DNA from: Prunella strophiata
Lineage: Eukaryota > Chordata > Aves > Passeriformes > Prunellidae
Assembly: GCA_036583965.1 (NCBI GenBank)
Contig: JAZBQD010000014.1
Coordinates: 49,233,126 to 49,297,125 of the forward strand
Direction of reading: 5' to 3'
DNA length: 64,000 nucleotides
The translations under genes were made by a program, and so were the position numbers. Every line of letters starts with the position of its first letter. The stretch's first letter is position 1. The notes below the pieces were generated by a model. The model had not been told where the DNA came from. It worked only from the letters and a program-made list of their open reading frames with translations, and made no database searches. Positions 12,455-24,397 of the stretch are shown in pieces.

Positions 12455-12600
12455 TTGCCAGAGGGACCTGGACGAGCTCAAGAAGTGAGCTCATGAAGAT
12501 CTTATGTGGTTTAACAAGACCAAATACTGCACTTGGGTGAGGGCACCCCCCATTATCAATCCAGGCTGGGGGATGAAGACTGAGAGCAATCCTGCCAACT
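12455..12600 (+). mobile_element. CR1 LINE fragment, late ORF2 (reverse transcriptase) region
   Basis: AGAGGGACCTGGACGAGCTC..., then TCATGAAGATCTTATGTGG and CAGGCTGGGGGATGAAGACT, follows the CR1 ORF2 block that encodes the FNK(A/T)K...LG(R)...P...Y..G segment. The plus frame still shows FNKTK followed by a degraded repeat-like tail. It stops abruptly near 12600, where LTR-type sequence begins, and does not resume beyond 13497, so the 3' part is missing rather than displaced. Confidence 0.75.
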
Positions 12601-13497
12601 TGGTTCCAAAACAGACCTGTTGCTGGCCAAAACAGTCCATTAGCCATGGTGGCAGAACCTTGGGGAAGACACATGAGGAAGGATAAAAAACCACTGTGCA
12701 CAGCTGTGAGAAAAGTGCAAGAGAAAGGTTCTATAGGCATCAAAATCAGCAAAGAGGAAGATGATGAGGCAGTCCAGGCACCAGAGCAGACATTTCCCTG
12801 TAGCCTGTAGAGATACCATGGCTGTGTTTCTGCAGCCTGTGGAGGACCCCACACCAGAGAAGGTGGACCTGTCCTGAAGGAAGTTATGGCTTAAGAAGAG
12901 ACCATGTAGGAACAGGGTGTTGGCAAGAGCTGTAGTCTGTGGAGGGAAGACCACATGGAGCAGGTTTTCTGATAGGAGCTGTGACATATGGACACTAGAG
13001 CAGTTGGAGAAGAACTGCTTGATGGAGCACTTTGTGAAGGACTGAGTCGTGTAGGGAATGAGCCCATGCTGGAGAGGGGAAGAGAGGTGAAGAGAAAGAA
13101 GTGGTGCAGACAAAAGGTTATGGACTGACCACAACTCCCACTCCCCATCTTCCCTGTACTGCTACTTGAGTGGGGTAGAGCTAGAAGATTTTGGAACAAA
13201 GGAGTGAAGTTGAACCTGGGCAGAAGGAGTAGGGTAAAGGGAAAGTGAGTTTAGTTTTGTCTATTTCTCTCTATCTTACTTTAATATATATTTTTTTTAA
13301 TTAGGAATAAACTAAATTAATACTCTGCAAGTCAAGTTTGCTCTGTCCTCTGATGGGGATCAGTGAGTGATCTCCCTGTATGTAATTCAACTCACAAGCT
13401 TTTCCATCTAATTTTCACCCCACTGGCCTGCTGGTGAGGAGGAGTGGAAAAGCACCTGGGTGGGAGCCTGGCAGTTAGCCAAGGTCATTGTACCCCA
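12601..13497 (+). mobile_element. Long LTR of an avian endogenous retrovirus (family B)
   Basis: The middle consists of imperfect repeats of the type CTGCAGCCTGTGGAGGACC, GTGGAGGGAAGACCACATGG and GAGCAGTTTGTGAAGGACTG-like blocks, a hallmark of one long avian LTR family. Then follow GACTGACCACAACTCCCA, GTAGAGCTAGAAGATTTTGG, AGTGAAGTTGAACCTGGGC, an AATAAACTAAATTAAT polyadenylation-type segment (about 13304), CAGTGAGTGATCTCCCTGT and a GCACCTGGGTGGGAGCCTGG end. The right edge is near 13497 (AGCCAAGGTCATTGTACCCCA). The left edge is only approximate. The minus frames of 164 and 139 codons across it are shadows of the repeats. Confidence 0.75.
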
Positions 13498-14184
13498 GAA
13501 GTTTCTAATTTTATCACATCAGATAAGTCCCTTCTCCTTCTTCCCAGTTCTGTTGTATTATCTGGGACATGATGTGGGTGGGTGGTATTGATTTTCCTAA
13601 TGTGCTAATCCAGTCTTTGTGAAGTCCTTTGAAGCTGATGTCTCTTCTGTGCTGTGATCCTAAGCCATCGAGGCTGCATGCTTGGACATGGGGAAGGAAT
13701 TCATGTAAACTCTTCCAAATTGCAAGCTTATCTCATCAGTGAGCACAAATTTTTTTGAGTTCCATGTTTAATATTTTCACCCAGTTTATGCATATTTATC
13801 TGCAAATAATCACTCAAGTCTTCGCACATTCATTTTCAGAGGGGTATCAGTGAACTGCTTATGTAGATTTTCTTCATATAGAGCTGCATATTTTGCTGCT
13901 ACCAGAATTCATATTTTAAAATGTGGTTCTATTAGTGTAAATTACACAGTGTTAGCATATGCTGAAATTTCAAGGCAAAATGATATACGTTAAAAGTCAA
14001 GATTCTAGAAAATTACACAAGCTATGATGGTATTTATAGTTTATCAGAAAGTAATGTTGATAACATGGAAGTTAGCAAACAGTTTAGAGAAAGAATCTGA
14101 TGCATCTTGTAAGTATGCACAATGGCAGACTGGAATTCGCATTTGAAGGGTTAAAAAAAAACAATTATAGACTGCAGCAGTGTG
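13498..14184. other. Unique DNA between repeats
   Basis: No gene or named repeat recognised. Confidence 0.5.
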
Positions 14185-14285
14185 AAGGTGGGAAGGTGTT
14201 ACCATACCTGCTCATGGGAGGAGCATTGGAACTCGAGGAACTTTAAGGAGTCTTCTCATCCAAATAATTCTATGATTCTGTAAAA
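14185..14285 (+). mobile_element. CR1 LINE, short 3' end
   Basis: GGAGCATTGGAACTCGAGGAACTTTAAGG... CATCCAAATAATTCTATGATTCTGTAA is the last part of a CR1, matching the GGGCATTGGAACTAGATGATTTTAAGATC end seen at 28740-28800. The tail octamers ATTCTATG and ATTCTGTA are present. Strongly 5'-truncated. Confidence 0.85.
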
Positions 14286-14686
14286 TAATGCTTGGCAGAA
14301 GCTGTAGTAACACTTAAAAATTTAAATGTTGATGGTGAAAAAGCAGATTAGACTACATAATCTGAAAGTAATATCTTCTATTTTTTCACAGTTTTTAGCA
14401 CAGGTGAAGTTTCAAGACAAAGGAAGCAATGATTATGTAGTTATAAGTCTTTGCATAATTATTCAAAATGCACAGAAGTACCTAAAGCACAAAGTACAAG
14501 CCCACAAAGGCTGCCATATGCACAAAAGTGCAAGGAAAACTAATGTGACCACACTAATTATGGGAAAGGAAATGCACACGGTGCATTTCATGAAGCTGGA
14601 TTTTTTAACACAAGCACACTGAAAGGGAGCAGTTTTTGTAAGTTATTAGACTAGTGCTCTCTACTCTCATACTCTATCCTACTAAG

Positions 14687-15245
14687 TATACTGGTTTAGT
14701 TTGGGATGGAATAGTAACTCTTCATAGTTGTATGGAGCTATGATTTTTCACCAGAATAACGTCAATAACACACTCATGTTTTAGATATTGATGGGCAGTA
14801 GTACTTTATACGTCATCAAGGCCCTTTTGTTTTGCTTCTCACACTGTCTTGCCAGCAAGTAGATTGTGGGTGCACAAGAATTTGGGATGGGATACAGCAG
14901 TGACAGCTGACCCCAACTGAACAGAGGGATATTCCACAAATCTGTGATGTCATGCTTAGCAAAAGCATCTGCCTAGAAGGGTTAAGGTGTTAGAAGTGAT
15001 GGATTTGTGTTCCCAAGTAACTGTTATTAAGAACTGAGCCCTGCTTACATGGAAATATCCAACCATCTGCCTGCTGACAGGTATGCCTGCATTGGCTTAC
15101 TGATGAAAATTCTATCTTAACCCCCATATTTTCTCACTGCTACCCTCACCCCACATATTTTCTCACTTCTACCCTTCACCCCTCTGTGGAGAGTGAGCAA
15201 GCAGTTGTGCTGAGCTGAGCTGCCAGCCAGAGTTAACCCACAGCA
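14687..15245 (+). mobile_element. Solo LTR of an avian endogenous retrovirus (family C)
   Basis: The order of blocks is that of a very common avian LTR: CTGGTTTAGTTTGGGATGGA at the start; CAAGGCCCTTTTGTTTTGCT; GGGTGCACAAGAATTTGGGA; ACAGCTGACCCCAACTGA; GGGATATTCCACA; TGATGTCATGCTTAGC; TTCCCAAGTAACTGTTA; GAGCCCTGCTTACATGG; CTATCTTAACCC; and a GTGAGCAAGCAGTTGTGCTG end with AGAGTTAACCCACAGCA. A 29-bp segment (CATATTTTCTCACT...) is tandemly duplicated at about 15123-15182 near the 3' end. No clear target duplication is visible (CTAAG against GTGCA), so an edge may be off by a few bases. Confidence 0.85.
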
Positions 15246-16418
15246 GTGCAGAAATTGAAGGCATTTTAAGAAGAGGTGCTGAAGTGGTGCTTAAACACTG
15301 TTTAAGAGGAATTCCCTCCAGAAAGTGCTCTGTGGGCTCATGTTCTATGGGCCTGTCATAGTTCCCATGCAGCATCTGGTGTGGCACTTGGTCTATGGCC
15401 TCTGTATTTAAAAGCATAAAATTAGAATGAGCCTCCTAATGCCTTGATGGAATGAGAACATAATTGCATTTAAGTTTATGAAATATGATGATGCTGTTCA
15501 AAATATTGGAAAATTTAAAAATACCTTGTTATTTCTTCTTGTAGTTCTGGTGTGACTGAAAAAGCAATAAAGCCCTCTGTTTTCCATGAACATAGGAGAC
15601 TTTTGCAAAGGAGTTTAAAGTCTGTTGCTTCAAAGAGATAAATCTGAGTTCTAAAGATCCTGCTAAAGGCTTTCTGATTTAATGATGGTGCCTGTACTAC
15701 ACTTGGTCATCTTTATGGTCTTAGGAGAGCAGTCCTCAAGTGTGTGTTATTGAACGTGAGGTCATTTGCACAGCTCTTGGTAATCTGAACACTGGACAGC
15801 AATGGCTTGGTTATGACCAAAGTTGCTGCTTCTGAAGTTGTGGGAGGTAGTACTGAAGGTAATTTTACCCCCTAAAAGAGTTGCAGCTGTTCTGATTACT
15901 AAGATTTGGAACAGGTGTGCCCTTAATAAGACACAGGTACATCTTATGCCCTTGAGTAGAATAAAAAGAGGGACTAAGATGATAGGAGGAGACAGAATTC
16001 AGTCAGCGGTGCTGTGGTGAAGAAGGAGGATGGAGTCAGCACTGCTAGGAACAGAACTTGTGAAAAGGTATGGGACTTTTTATGGCAAGATTACATTTCA
16101 GAGCTTGCTGATATAACTAGTAACTTTATCTGTGTTGTTAATGATATGAAGTGGCTACATTTATAAGTCCAACCCATGCGGCAGTCAGACATAAGAGTGT
16201 GTATTTTTTCAAAGACAGATTGATATCAACAATTAGAAACTGTTATTTTGAAGCTCTGGGATGCAATAACTTTGGTAAATATGCCTGTACGTGAAAAGTA
16301 TTCATGATAACTTGATATGTACCTTTTTCGGATATTTGGTGACAACTTCTTTGTGAGTCATCAAATAGGTTTTGCTCTTTTCTCTTGAAAAGATGACTAA
16401 ATCATGTACTAGATCAGT
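15246..16418. other. Unique DNA, no gene recognised
   Basis: Nothing nameable. Short open frames only. Confidence 0.5.
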
Positions 16419-16652
16419 ACAAGAAATTCATGGACCTGTTGGAGTGGGTCCAGAAGAGGGCCACAAAACCATCAGAGGGCTGGAACACCCATTCTATCAA
16501 GAGAAGCTGAGGGAGCTGGGGTCATTCTGGAGAAGACAAGGCTGAAGGGGAACCTTTTTGCAGTCTTTCAATATACAAAGGCATTAAGAAGATGGATTGA
16601 GAGTGTCTTTCTCACAAGGGCCTGAAGCATTATGACAGGGGGCAATTTTTTG
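16419..16652 (+). mobile_element. CR1 LINE fragment, end of ORF2
   Basis: CATGGACCTGTTGGAGTGGG, AGAAGAGGGCCACAAAACCAT, CAGAGGGCTGGAACACCCAT and GAGAAGCTGAGGGAGCTGGG follow the CR1 ORF2 block encoding DLLE.VQ.RA...I.GLEH. It ends in a degraded CAAGGGCCTGAAGC...GACAGGGGG segment without the 3' tail, so it is truncated at both ends. Confidence 0.85.
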
Positions 16653-19600
16653 GTTATTGTTTAATTCAGAATACATGTCACTAAAGGTAAATATTTTGAC
16701 ATGGGATTTAGGTTTCAATATCCTGAACAAATCTAAAACCTACAGCTTAAGAAAGTCTGTCATTCATGGTGCAAACCCAGTCTCTTCAGGTAACACTTTC
16801 CTAAACAAATTTTCTCTTATCTAGAGGACTGGGAATCTGCTGACTCTTCAACAATAATTAAATACATAATTACTCAAATTATTATAGTGCTAAATTTAGG
16901 ATGCCTTTAGCAATAAGGTGCATTTTCTTTTGTAAAAAAAGTAGTATAAATACTACTCATATGATACATAGATGAAATTAACGTTATTTGTTCTTAACAC
17001 TGGATATATTTACATTTGAGATTTTACTTAATTATATGGCTTTGATAATTATATCTTTTATAGTGCTAGACATAAAACTAGCTAAAAATATAAGTTTAGT
17101 CCATATTTATTCCATGTTTATTTCAATGTGGCCCTATGGCACAGATCATAAAAATATGCATTTTCATTTTTACACCAGCTTTTCAATATTTGAGAACTGC
17201 TTCTTCATCTTCCAAGGGTCAGTTTTAGAAGAACCTTAATAACTGCTAGTTAGTATGATTTGTTAGAATGCTTCTTTCCTTTTGATGTATCAGTTTGTTT
17301 ATATTATTGTGATTATGACTTGACCATTTAGATACTGAAAAATGTCAATTTGCATTTTGAGAAGAGGAGGCTGATGATTATTTGCAATAAGAGAACCATA
17401 AGAAAGGAGACATAATTTCAGCATTATAAAAATATGATTAATTTGTCTTCTTCACTATCAGCAACAACTTTTAGTTTGGATATTCACTGTGGCATTTTCT
17501 ATACAGACATAAATCTTTCTGTCAGAAAGATTGAGTAACCTTGTATCTTGAGCTCAATTTGAAGTGAAAGGACAATGCACCAAGGACAAATTTCTTAAGA
17601 TAAATAATCAAGCAAAAACCCATTAAACAATAATATAATTTCCAAAAAACAAAGCAAATACTCCAAGCATAGAAGAATTCAGACATCTTTAAACTATCTT
17701 AAAAATTGTTGCTGACTTGAAATTTTGCTAATTATGTATTTTTAGAAATAGAAATAACATACAATATTTGTTGTACTGTCCAAAATGGTGTATACTGATT
17801 AGCCAGAATTTTTTTCCTTTATTAGTCTGCTCTACTGTACATTTAGCAAGCAAAATGATCAGTTTGCCATGTTCCCAAACCTTACGATTTTACTTCTGAA
17901 AAGCAAAATGTCAGCAGTAGATTAACCAAGGCTTGTTTTCTCCCTCTCCCCTTCCCTGCAGAGATAAAGAATATTGTGAATTTCTTAGCGTGGAGATCCA
18001 ATTTCTTGTAGAGTTTTGTAGAGTTTTTTATCTCTCTTTATTCCCATTTTGTGGATGTCTCTTTGCATCCCTACTACTCTTACTATATTTTGAGATATTA
18101 ATACTATATTTTTTATTTGCAGAACAGCAATGTTAAAAACAACATTTTTTCCTGCTGTTGTCCAATGACAATTGTCTGTCCAAGATTAATAGCTGCTTGT
18201 AGGAGTTTACAAACTAATGTCTCACTGCCCATTAAGAAGAGTACTTCACAAATATACAGCCATACATACATATTTCTGTTCCTCAAACAACATATACTTT
18301 ATAGCTTGGCTGAAACTGTTAATAATTATAGAAGATATAAGAATCTTGGCCATTATTCCATTCTTAGTACCTCAATTATAGTTTAAAATTTCTAGTATCC
18401 ATTTCAATGTTCTAGAAGGTTGCTTGCATCAAATATTCAAAACCTGCTATCCACATGTGCAGTTAGGTAAGTTCTTTTATTTGTAGTCTCCATAAACAAT
18501 CCATAGGAGAGGGGAAAGGGATCATAAATGAACAAATAATACTAAGGCTTCTACTGTGAGTAAAACTGCAAAGGAGAGGCTTTTAGGGTAGCCTACAAGT
18601 TCCCAGTTAATTGCTTGACACCTGAGCAACAAGGGAGGTATTGACAATATTTACTGGCTATTAGGGGCAGTTGACGGGATTGCACCTTTTTTGCCTGGGT
18701 GATTAAGCTCTGTTCTTATTCTGTTTTACCCAGGCTTTAAAGTACTTTTCAAAACAGATGGGCACCCTCCAGCAGGATTGTAGAATGGGAAGATATCACC
18801 AGAAATGTATCTTTATTTTTTTCTCTTTCCAGGGGAGGAAATGCATAACTTGGGTTAATAATGTTTTTGCTTTATGTATGTTTGTTGCTATGAATATCCA
18901 GTAAAAGGGAAAAAAAAAACCCAAAACCCTCAAACTAACAAAACAAACACAAACCACAAAGAAATCACCAACAAAAATTAAAGAAAGGTGTTTTTTCTTT
19001 GGGGGAAGTAAATTTTGCCTAGGGTTTTTGTGGTTTTTTGTAGTTCTTTCTATGGTCTCAGAGGGTCCTCAAGAACATTCAGTGAGACTTTGGTTTTCTT
19101 GCAAGTGGTTTCATAATATTATGGAAAAAAACTGTCAAGAATATCCATTAAGATCTTATCCCTATGCTCATTGAGTATTTTGCATATTGAGTAAAAGATT
19201 GAGCCTGGTTCCATTTTTCATGGTATGACAATGTAAAGAGCTGTAGATCCTGCTGAAGAGTTCATGCCACCTCAATACCATCTTCTTAATCCTTCCAATT
19301 AGTGTCAAGGAAGTTTACTACTTCCTCATTAAAGGGTATGAACAATTTTAATACATCATTCTCAGCCCAATCTTAGTATTTCAGACAATGGAGTATCTCC
19401 ATGAATCACTTTTGGATATAGGACCCAAGTACTTCTGAGGGTGCAATTCTGAGCCTATAAAGTTCAACTTTTGTCTTAAGGTGAGAATGTTACCTTTAGG
19501 AAAGTCTGTGTTTCTGACCTCTCCCCATGGATGCTGCAGATGGATGCAGACATCCTTGGGCCATAAAAGGCCCAAAACTCCTTATATTCATGTGCAACTT

Positions 19601-21860
19601 AGAACTGTGTGCTTTCCACATTAGACCCAATTATTTCTAGCACTGCAAGACTGTATATTTACACGGGCTGAACTGTAAAGCAACAATAAAGAAAGAAGAA
19701 ATGGCAGTCACTTTGTAGGGAAGAAAGTATTATTCAAGCTACTGAAGGTGATGGCAAGAAAATAAACATTGACCTTGGTAAAAGTTGCAATGTATTTACA
19801 GGAATTATCTAATATCTATATGACATTTTTACAGAAATTGTCAAAAATACATTTTACAGTTTGATCTTTGTGTAAGATACATGTACTGTTGTAATTAGGA
19901 CTATATAAGGCACAGGTCATAAAAGTTAAAATTGTCAGAGCAAGGCAAGAATAGGAGTACAAACAATAATATTTTTTTTGCCAGAGCAGCAAATAAGAAG
20001 ATAAATAACATCATTTAGACAAGACAGAAATGTTAATAGGAATGTTGGGGTCTTATTTCCATTGCTCAGAATGTAAAGCTCAAAGCTCCCCCTGAATGTG
20101 CACTCAGAGACAGAAAGCAAACCACTCCACAACTGTACTGATTCTCTATTGTGTAGCACCAGGAGAAGCAGAACAATAAAGTCTCACAGTTTTCATTGTG
20201 CCCACACAGACTCTTATGCTCAAGAGAAGATTAAAAGAAAAAGCTTATTTTCTTCACTACATTAATGTCTGTATAATATCTGGAATAATTATTCTTTCCC
20301 ATGTGTCAGAAAGGCACTTCATTGTTAGTGTTGTTTTGTTAGGAGTACAGCAGTGGGTCATCATTGAAAAGTAGTAAACTTTTTAACTTACAAAAAGAAA
20401 TTTGTCTCATGGGGCAGAAGTATAAAAAAAAATATTCTTATAAGATCAGAGATGGAAAAAAAATATTCTTATCTTGGTAATTCCCAGAGCTTCTGTTTAT
20501 AAACACCCACTGTTCTCACAAAATTCTTGTCATTGAACTTTATTTAGAATGACAAAGATATCTGTGAAATGAGCCTCCAGCTGGAGAATTGAAGGACAGG
20601 ATACAGTACATTAAGGAAAAAATATTACATGTAGAGCTTGTGACATCAGATGTCTTTTACTAAGATTGCTCAAGACTTTCAGTTATATGGCTTTGCTTTC
20701 AGTTATTTACAAAGTTGCTGAACTTAAATTGTTTGAGTCAAGGTTTTTTATGCTAGGTATCTGCCTCAGGCTGAATTGTAATTTTTTTTTTCTTTGATTT
20801 ATAAAAATGGGGCCAGCCTTTTTTTCTGCAAGAAATATGTACCATGTGATCAGGGACTGGGAATGTGGAAGTGAGGAGTGAATATTTTTTGTTTCTATAA
20901 GAACTTTACAAATTGTGTTACCAATTACATGGTAATTTCCTAGTAGATGCTTTATAGTCATTTATTTACAAAAACCCTCAAGAGATTTCACATGCCCTGA
21001 GATTTTACTTTGACCAAGTCTCTGTACCTTGTATTGACCATCTCACTCTCTTCTGTTTTCAGTAACTCTGCTTAGTCATAGATATTCAAGAAAAACTTAC
21101 ATGGGTGGCTATAATAACCAAATATAGATGAGACAAGAACTGAAAGTGAGAATAGGTGAGAAATTATTTTGAATGTATAGCCTGGAGGGAAAAAAGGCAA
21201 AGGCAGAGGTGATGAAAATTGCCTGAAGGTGGATAATGAAGGGAACTGGAATCCCAGTAAGGAAAATTAAGAGAAAACAGGAAAATGACAAAATATTATG
21301 AGGATTCCAGGAATCAACACCAAATGGGTTAATCTTAGTAACTCATGTTTTTAAGACCTTTATCATATTTGCTATTTTTCTCTGAATTCAAATAGGTGAA
21401 ATCTTTCTTGAAGTACCATAGCCATGGTGTGGTAAACCCAGATAAGGGTTTACTGATTTTTACCTACTTTAGAAGCCATATTTTCATTTATATGTCTTTG
21501 TATTATGTTACTCATAAGAATCTGACTTCAATACCACATGTGCAACTACACCTTGGGTCATTTTTTTTAGCCAGCTCTCTCTTACCCTTTCTGTTTGCAA
21601 CTCAATGCCTATGTCCTTGAACTTCTCCACTTTGACGGTGAAAAACTGACACTTTCTAACCAGATTTCATTTTCTGACCAGTTTCACTCCAAACTTAAAC
21701 AGTTTCTTCTAGAAAATGTTTGCTTTGGTTGTTTACTAGAATATCATTGATGACTGTTAAAAGTCAAGGGTTTCTCATCTACATGAGTCTGTTAACCTGG
21801 AATAGAAAGAACCAGTTAGATTAGTCTGACATGATCTGGTTTTGGCAAACCTCCATTGAA
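16653..21860. other. AT-rich unique DNA, no gene recognised
   Basis: No coding or RNA signal recognised. It includes an A/C-rich low-complexity stretch (18909-18985) and two copies of an A-run followed by TATTCTTAT (about 20424 and 20456). A frame of 84 codons or fewer is the longest on either strand in most of this interval. Confidence 0.55.
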
Positions 21861-22052
21861 GATATAGATATATAGATAGATATAGATAAAAATATATAAA
21901 TACATTATTATAAATATATTAGATTATTATATAGATACAGACATAGATAGATATAAGGGTATAGATATATAATATAGATAATAATATAGAGAAATATTCT
22001 ACCTAGATATAGATAGATATAGATGATATAGATAGACATATTTATATACATA
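21861..22052. repeat. Degenerate TATAGA/GATA microsatellite
   Basis: Built of imperfect TATAGA, GATA and ATATAG units with interruptions such as AAATATATAAATACATT. The degeneracy points to an old array. Confidence 0.85.
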
Positions 22053-24340
22053 GGTTAACTTACAGATGGTTTTCTAGTGTGCTTCCTCCTTTTTGCATGA
22101 CAACCTGTTCTCAGTTTCAGTCATTTCATAAACAAGGAAGGTCCACATATAGGACCTGAAGTTCCTTAGTATTTTGATGTTAATATGATGACATTTATTG
22201 GAATATCTATTTTGCACTTTGACAATCTGTAAAACTCTTTCAAAGCACATACAGAAGACCTTAAATAAACAAAAAAAAAAAGCATTCACAAGGCAAGAAA
22301 TGGCAAGAGTGAGATTATTTTTTATTAAAATATAATATTATTTATTAAATTTATTATTTATCCTAATCTTCCTGTTCAAACATAAGCATACAGGCTTTAA
22401 CATGGTGATAAAATTGTAATTTATGAGAATTTTTTGTGAGTCATCCAGTAGTCCAGGTAAAATTACTATTTACCCACCCAGATTTATGCAGTGTTAAAGT
22501 ATACTATAGTTGTTATAACCCTAAAGAATTTTTGAACTTTTGATGAAATTCTGCAAGACATAGATATTCTTAGGTGCTGAGACCACCTTTAGAAAATCAG
22601 TTCGATGTCACCAGGAATGTAAAGTTAAGAGTGTCTGCTTGAAGTTCCAGTTGATCATGTGAAGTTTCATACAGACTCCTTCTGCAAAAAGCCTTTTTTT
22701 TTTTTTTTTTTTTTTTTTTGTATGTTTCTTATTTTTGCAATGTCTGCCACACTAGAGTTCTAGTTTCAGGGACCATATCTGGGAATGACTGTAATTTAAT
22801 AATCATAATTATCATCATCAAACAAGAAATTTGCAGTAAAACTCCAAAACCATGTTGTTCTAATTAATTTTCATCTTGTTTTGTGATGAAAAAACCCTAC
22901 TGTACAGTGATTGCATTGATCTACTTGCTGTATTAACACAGATTCATGAGAATCTATGATCTGATAAAACATAGAAAGGTGATCTGTCTTCCTGTCAGCA
23001 GATGCACCTTACTGAAAAAGCATTATTCTCTTTTGCAAATATTCTATTAATGGATGTAATGTTCACAAACACTAAGTAACGAGCATTAGCTCCAATTTAA
23101 ATAATTATTGCTTTTACATAGATCCTTTTTGCCAAATGGTTCTACATCAGCTGAAAATCACCATTTTATCTCTGTTGATGTTGCTTTCATATTAAAAGCT
23201 CATACATTAATAAGGTAATAGAGACAAAGACCTGGTGGAAAGACAAAATGTGGACATGCTAACAACACTACTTTATGGTAAGAGCAGTGACTTAGGTGAA
23301 AAAAATTTTCAACCTGCCCAGTATGTCATTTACAATAATTGCATGGCAGCTGTAAAGATGTCCAGCTTAGTCTTTGGTAAAAAATGTGTGGTCTCCCCTC
23401 TATGAGTGATCAACCTGCTCCCCTGAATCTTTATAGGCACTGTGCCTCTATTTATCCCCTGAATTACATTCAACTAAAAAGTATAGTAGTCTAATCACAT
23501 ACAAAATTTGCTTTTTAAGAATGTATTTGTTGCTTTAAAAAGAGCAATGGAATTACTTCTGTAAGTGACAACTGAATTCTAGGCATTCAGAGATTGAAGA
23601 CCCAGAATTGTGTCCTCATTAATATTTCACTCTGAATTATTTTATAGATGTATAGTCAACATTTTAATTACATTTTAATTGCTTCACACTCTCCCCAGTG
23701 TACTGCCTATATTTAAATTCCCAGTGGGTTCTGTTCCCTCTTTTATCTTCAAATATCTGCTGAATTCCCTGACTGCCCATTCTGAGAGGTTGTTAACGTC
23801 TCATGTCCACAACTTTTAGCTATTACCTGACTTGATTTTTCAGTTTTTCTGACATCTTTTGGCTCCTGGTGTCACATCTCAGTGTCAGCTCTCCAGATTT
23901 CATTCACTTTCATCAGTCAAGCTTTTAAAGTCTCTGCCTTCAGCTGCAGTCCTATCATGTACCTGCCTTATTGTGAATGCCATTACTGACTGGGTCTGTC
24001 TCAGTTTCCCTTCACTCCTTCAGTACCCAGAGCTCCAGAGAGCAGCTATGAAATAATAAGCCCTACTTTCAAAAGCTCTGTAGAATCTATAGCTGCCAGG
24101 AACACATCTGCATGACTGCAAATGTACCTATTGAACTAGATTCTGTCCTGCAAAATGCACAGGAAAATGTGATCTGAGAGGTACGGTGCCTCTGAAGTCA
24201 AATTTTCTCTCTTGCTTCATAGCAGCAACTATTATGGGAGCTCTAGCTGCATGCCGAGTCTGTTGGGTATGAGGAAATATGACACCACTTGTAAGAATGA
24301 TGGGCCAGTAATGCCAATGTTGTCATGCACTGCGGACGGC
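22053..24340. other. AT-rich unique DNA, no gene recognised
   Basis: Contains a T/A-rich segment (22315-22365) and the T26 run listed separately. No gene seen. Confidence 0.5.
22694..22719. repeat. Homopolymer T26
   Basis: Uninterrupted T run. Read on the minus strand, the sequence before this A26 shows no polyadenylation signal or recognisable retrocopy, so I keep it as a simple repeat. Confidence 0.9.
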
Positions 24341-24351
24341 TCCGGGGGAGC

Positions 24352-24397
24352 GTGCTATGTGATGAAAAATGTGCTATGTGATGAAAAATGTGCTATG
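24352..24397 (+). repeat. 19-bp tandem duplication in a locally GC-richer patch
   Basis: GTGCTATGTGATGAAAAAT at 24352-24370 is repeated exactly at 24371-24389, and a third copy starts (GTGCTATG). Just upstream, GCGGACGGCTCCGGGGGAGCG (24332-24352) is the most CpG-rich spot I noticed. A 99-codon plus frame runs across but is unrecognised. Confidence 0.85.

Noticed and set aside
12435..13199. Minus-strand frames of 139, 164 and 102 codons
   Set aside because: They lie across a plus-strand CR1 fragment and LTR and reflect its repeated blocks, not a protein.
21861..22052. Repeat array considered as CRISPR or regulatory array
   Set aside because: It is a degenerate microsatellite without constant repeats and unique spacers, and the genome is avian.
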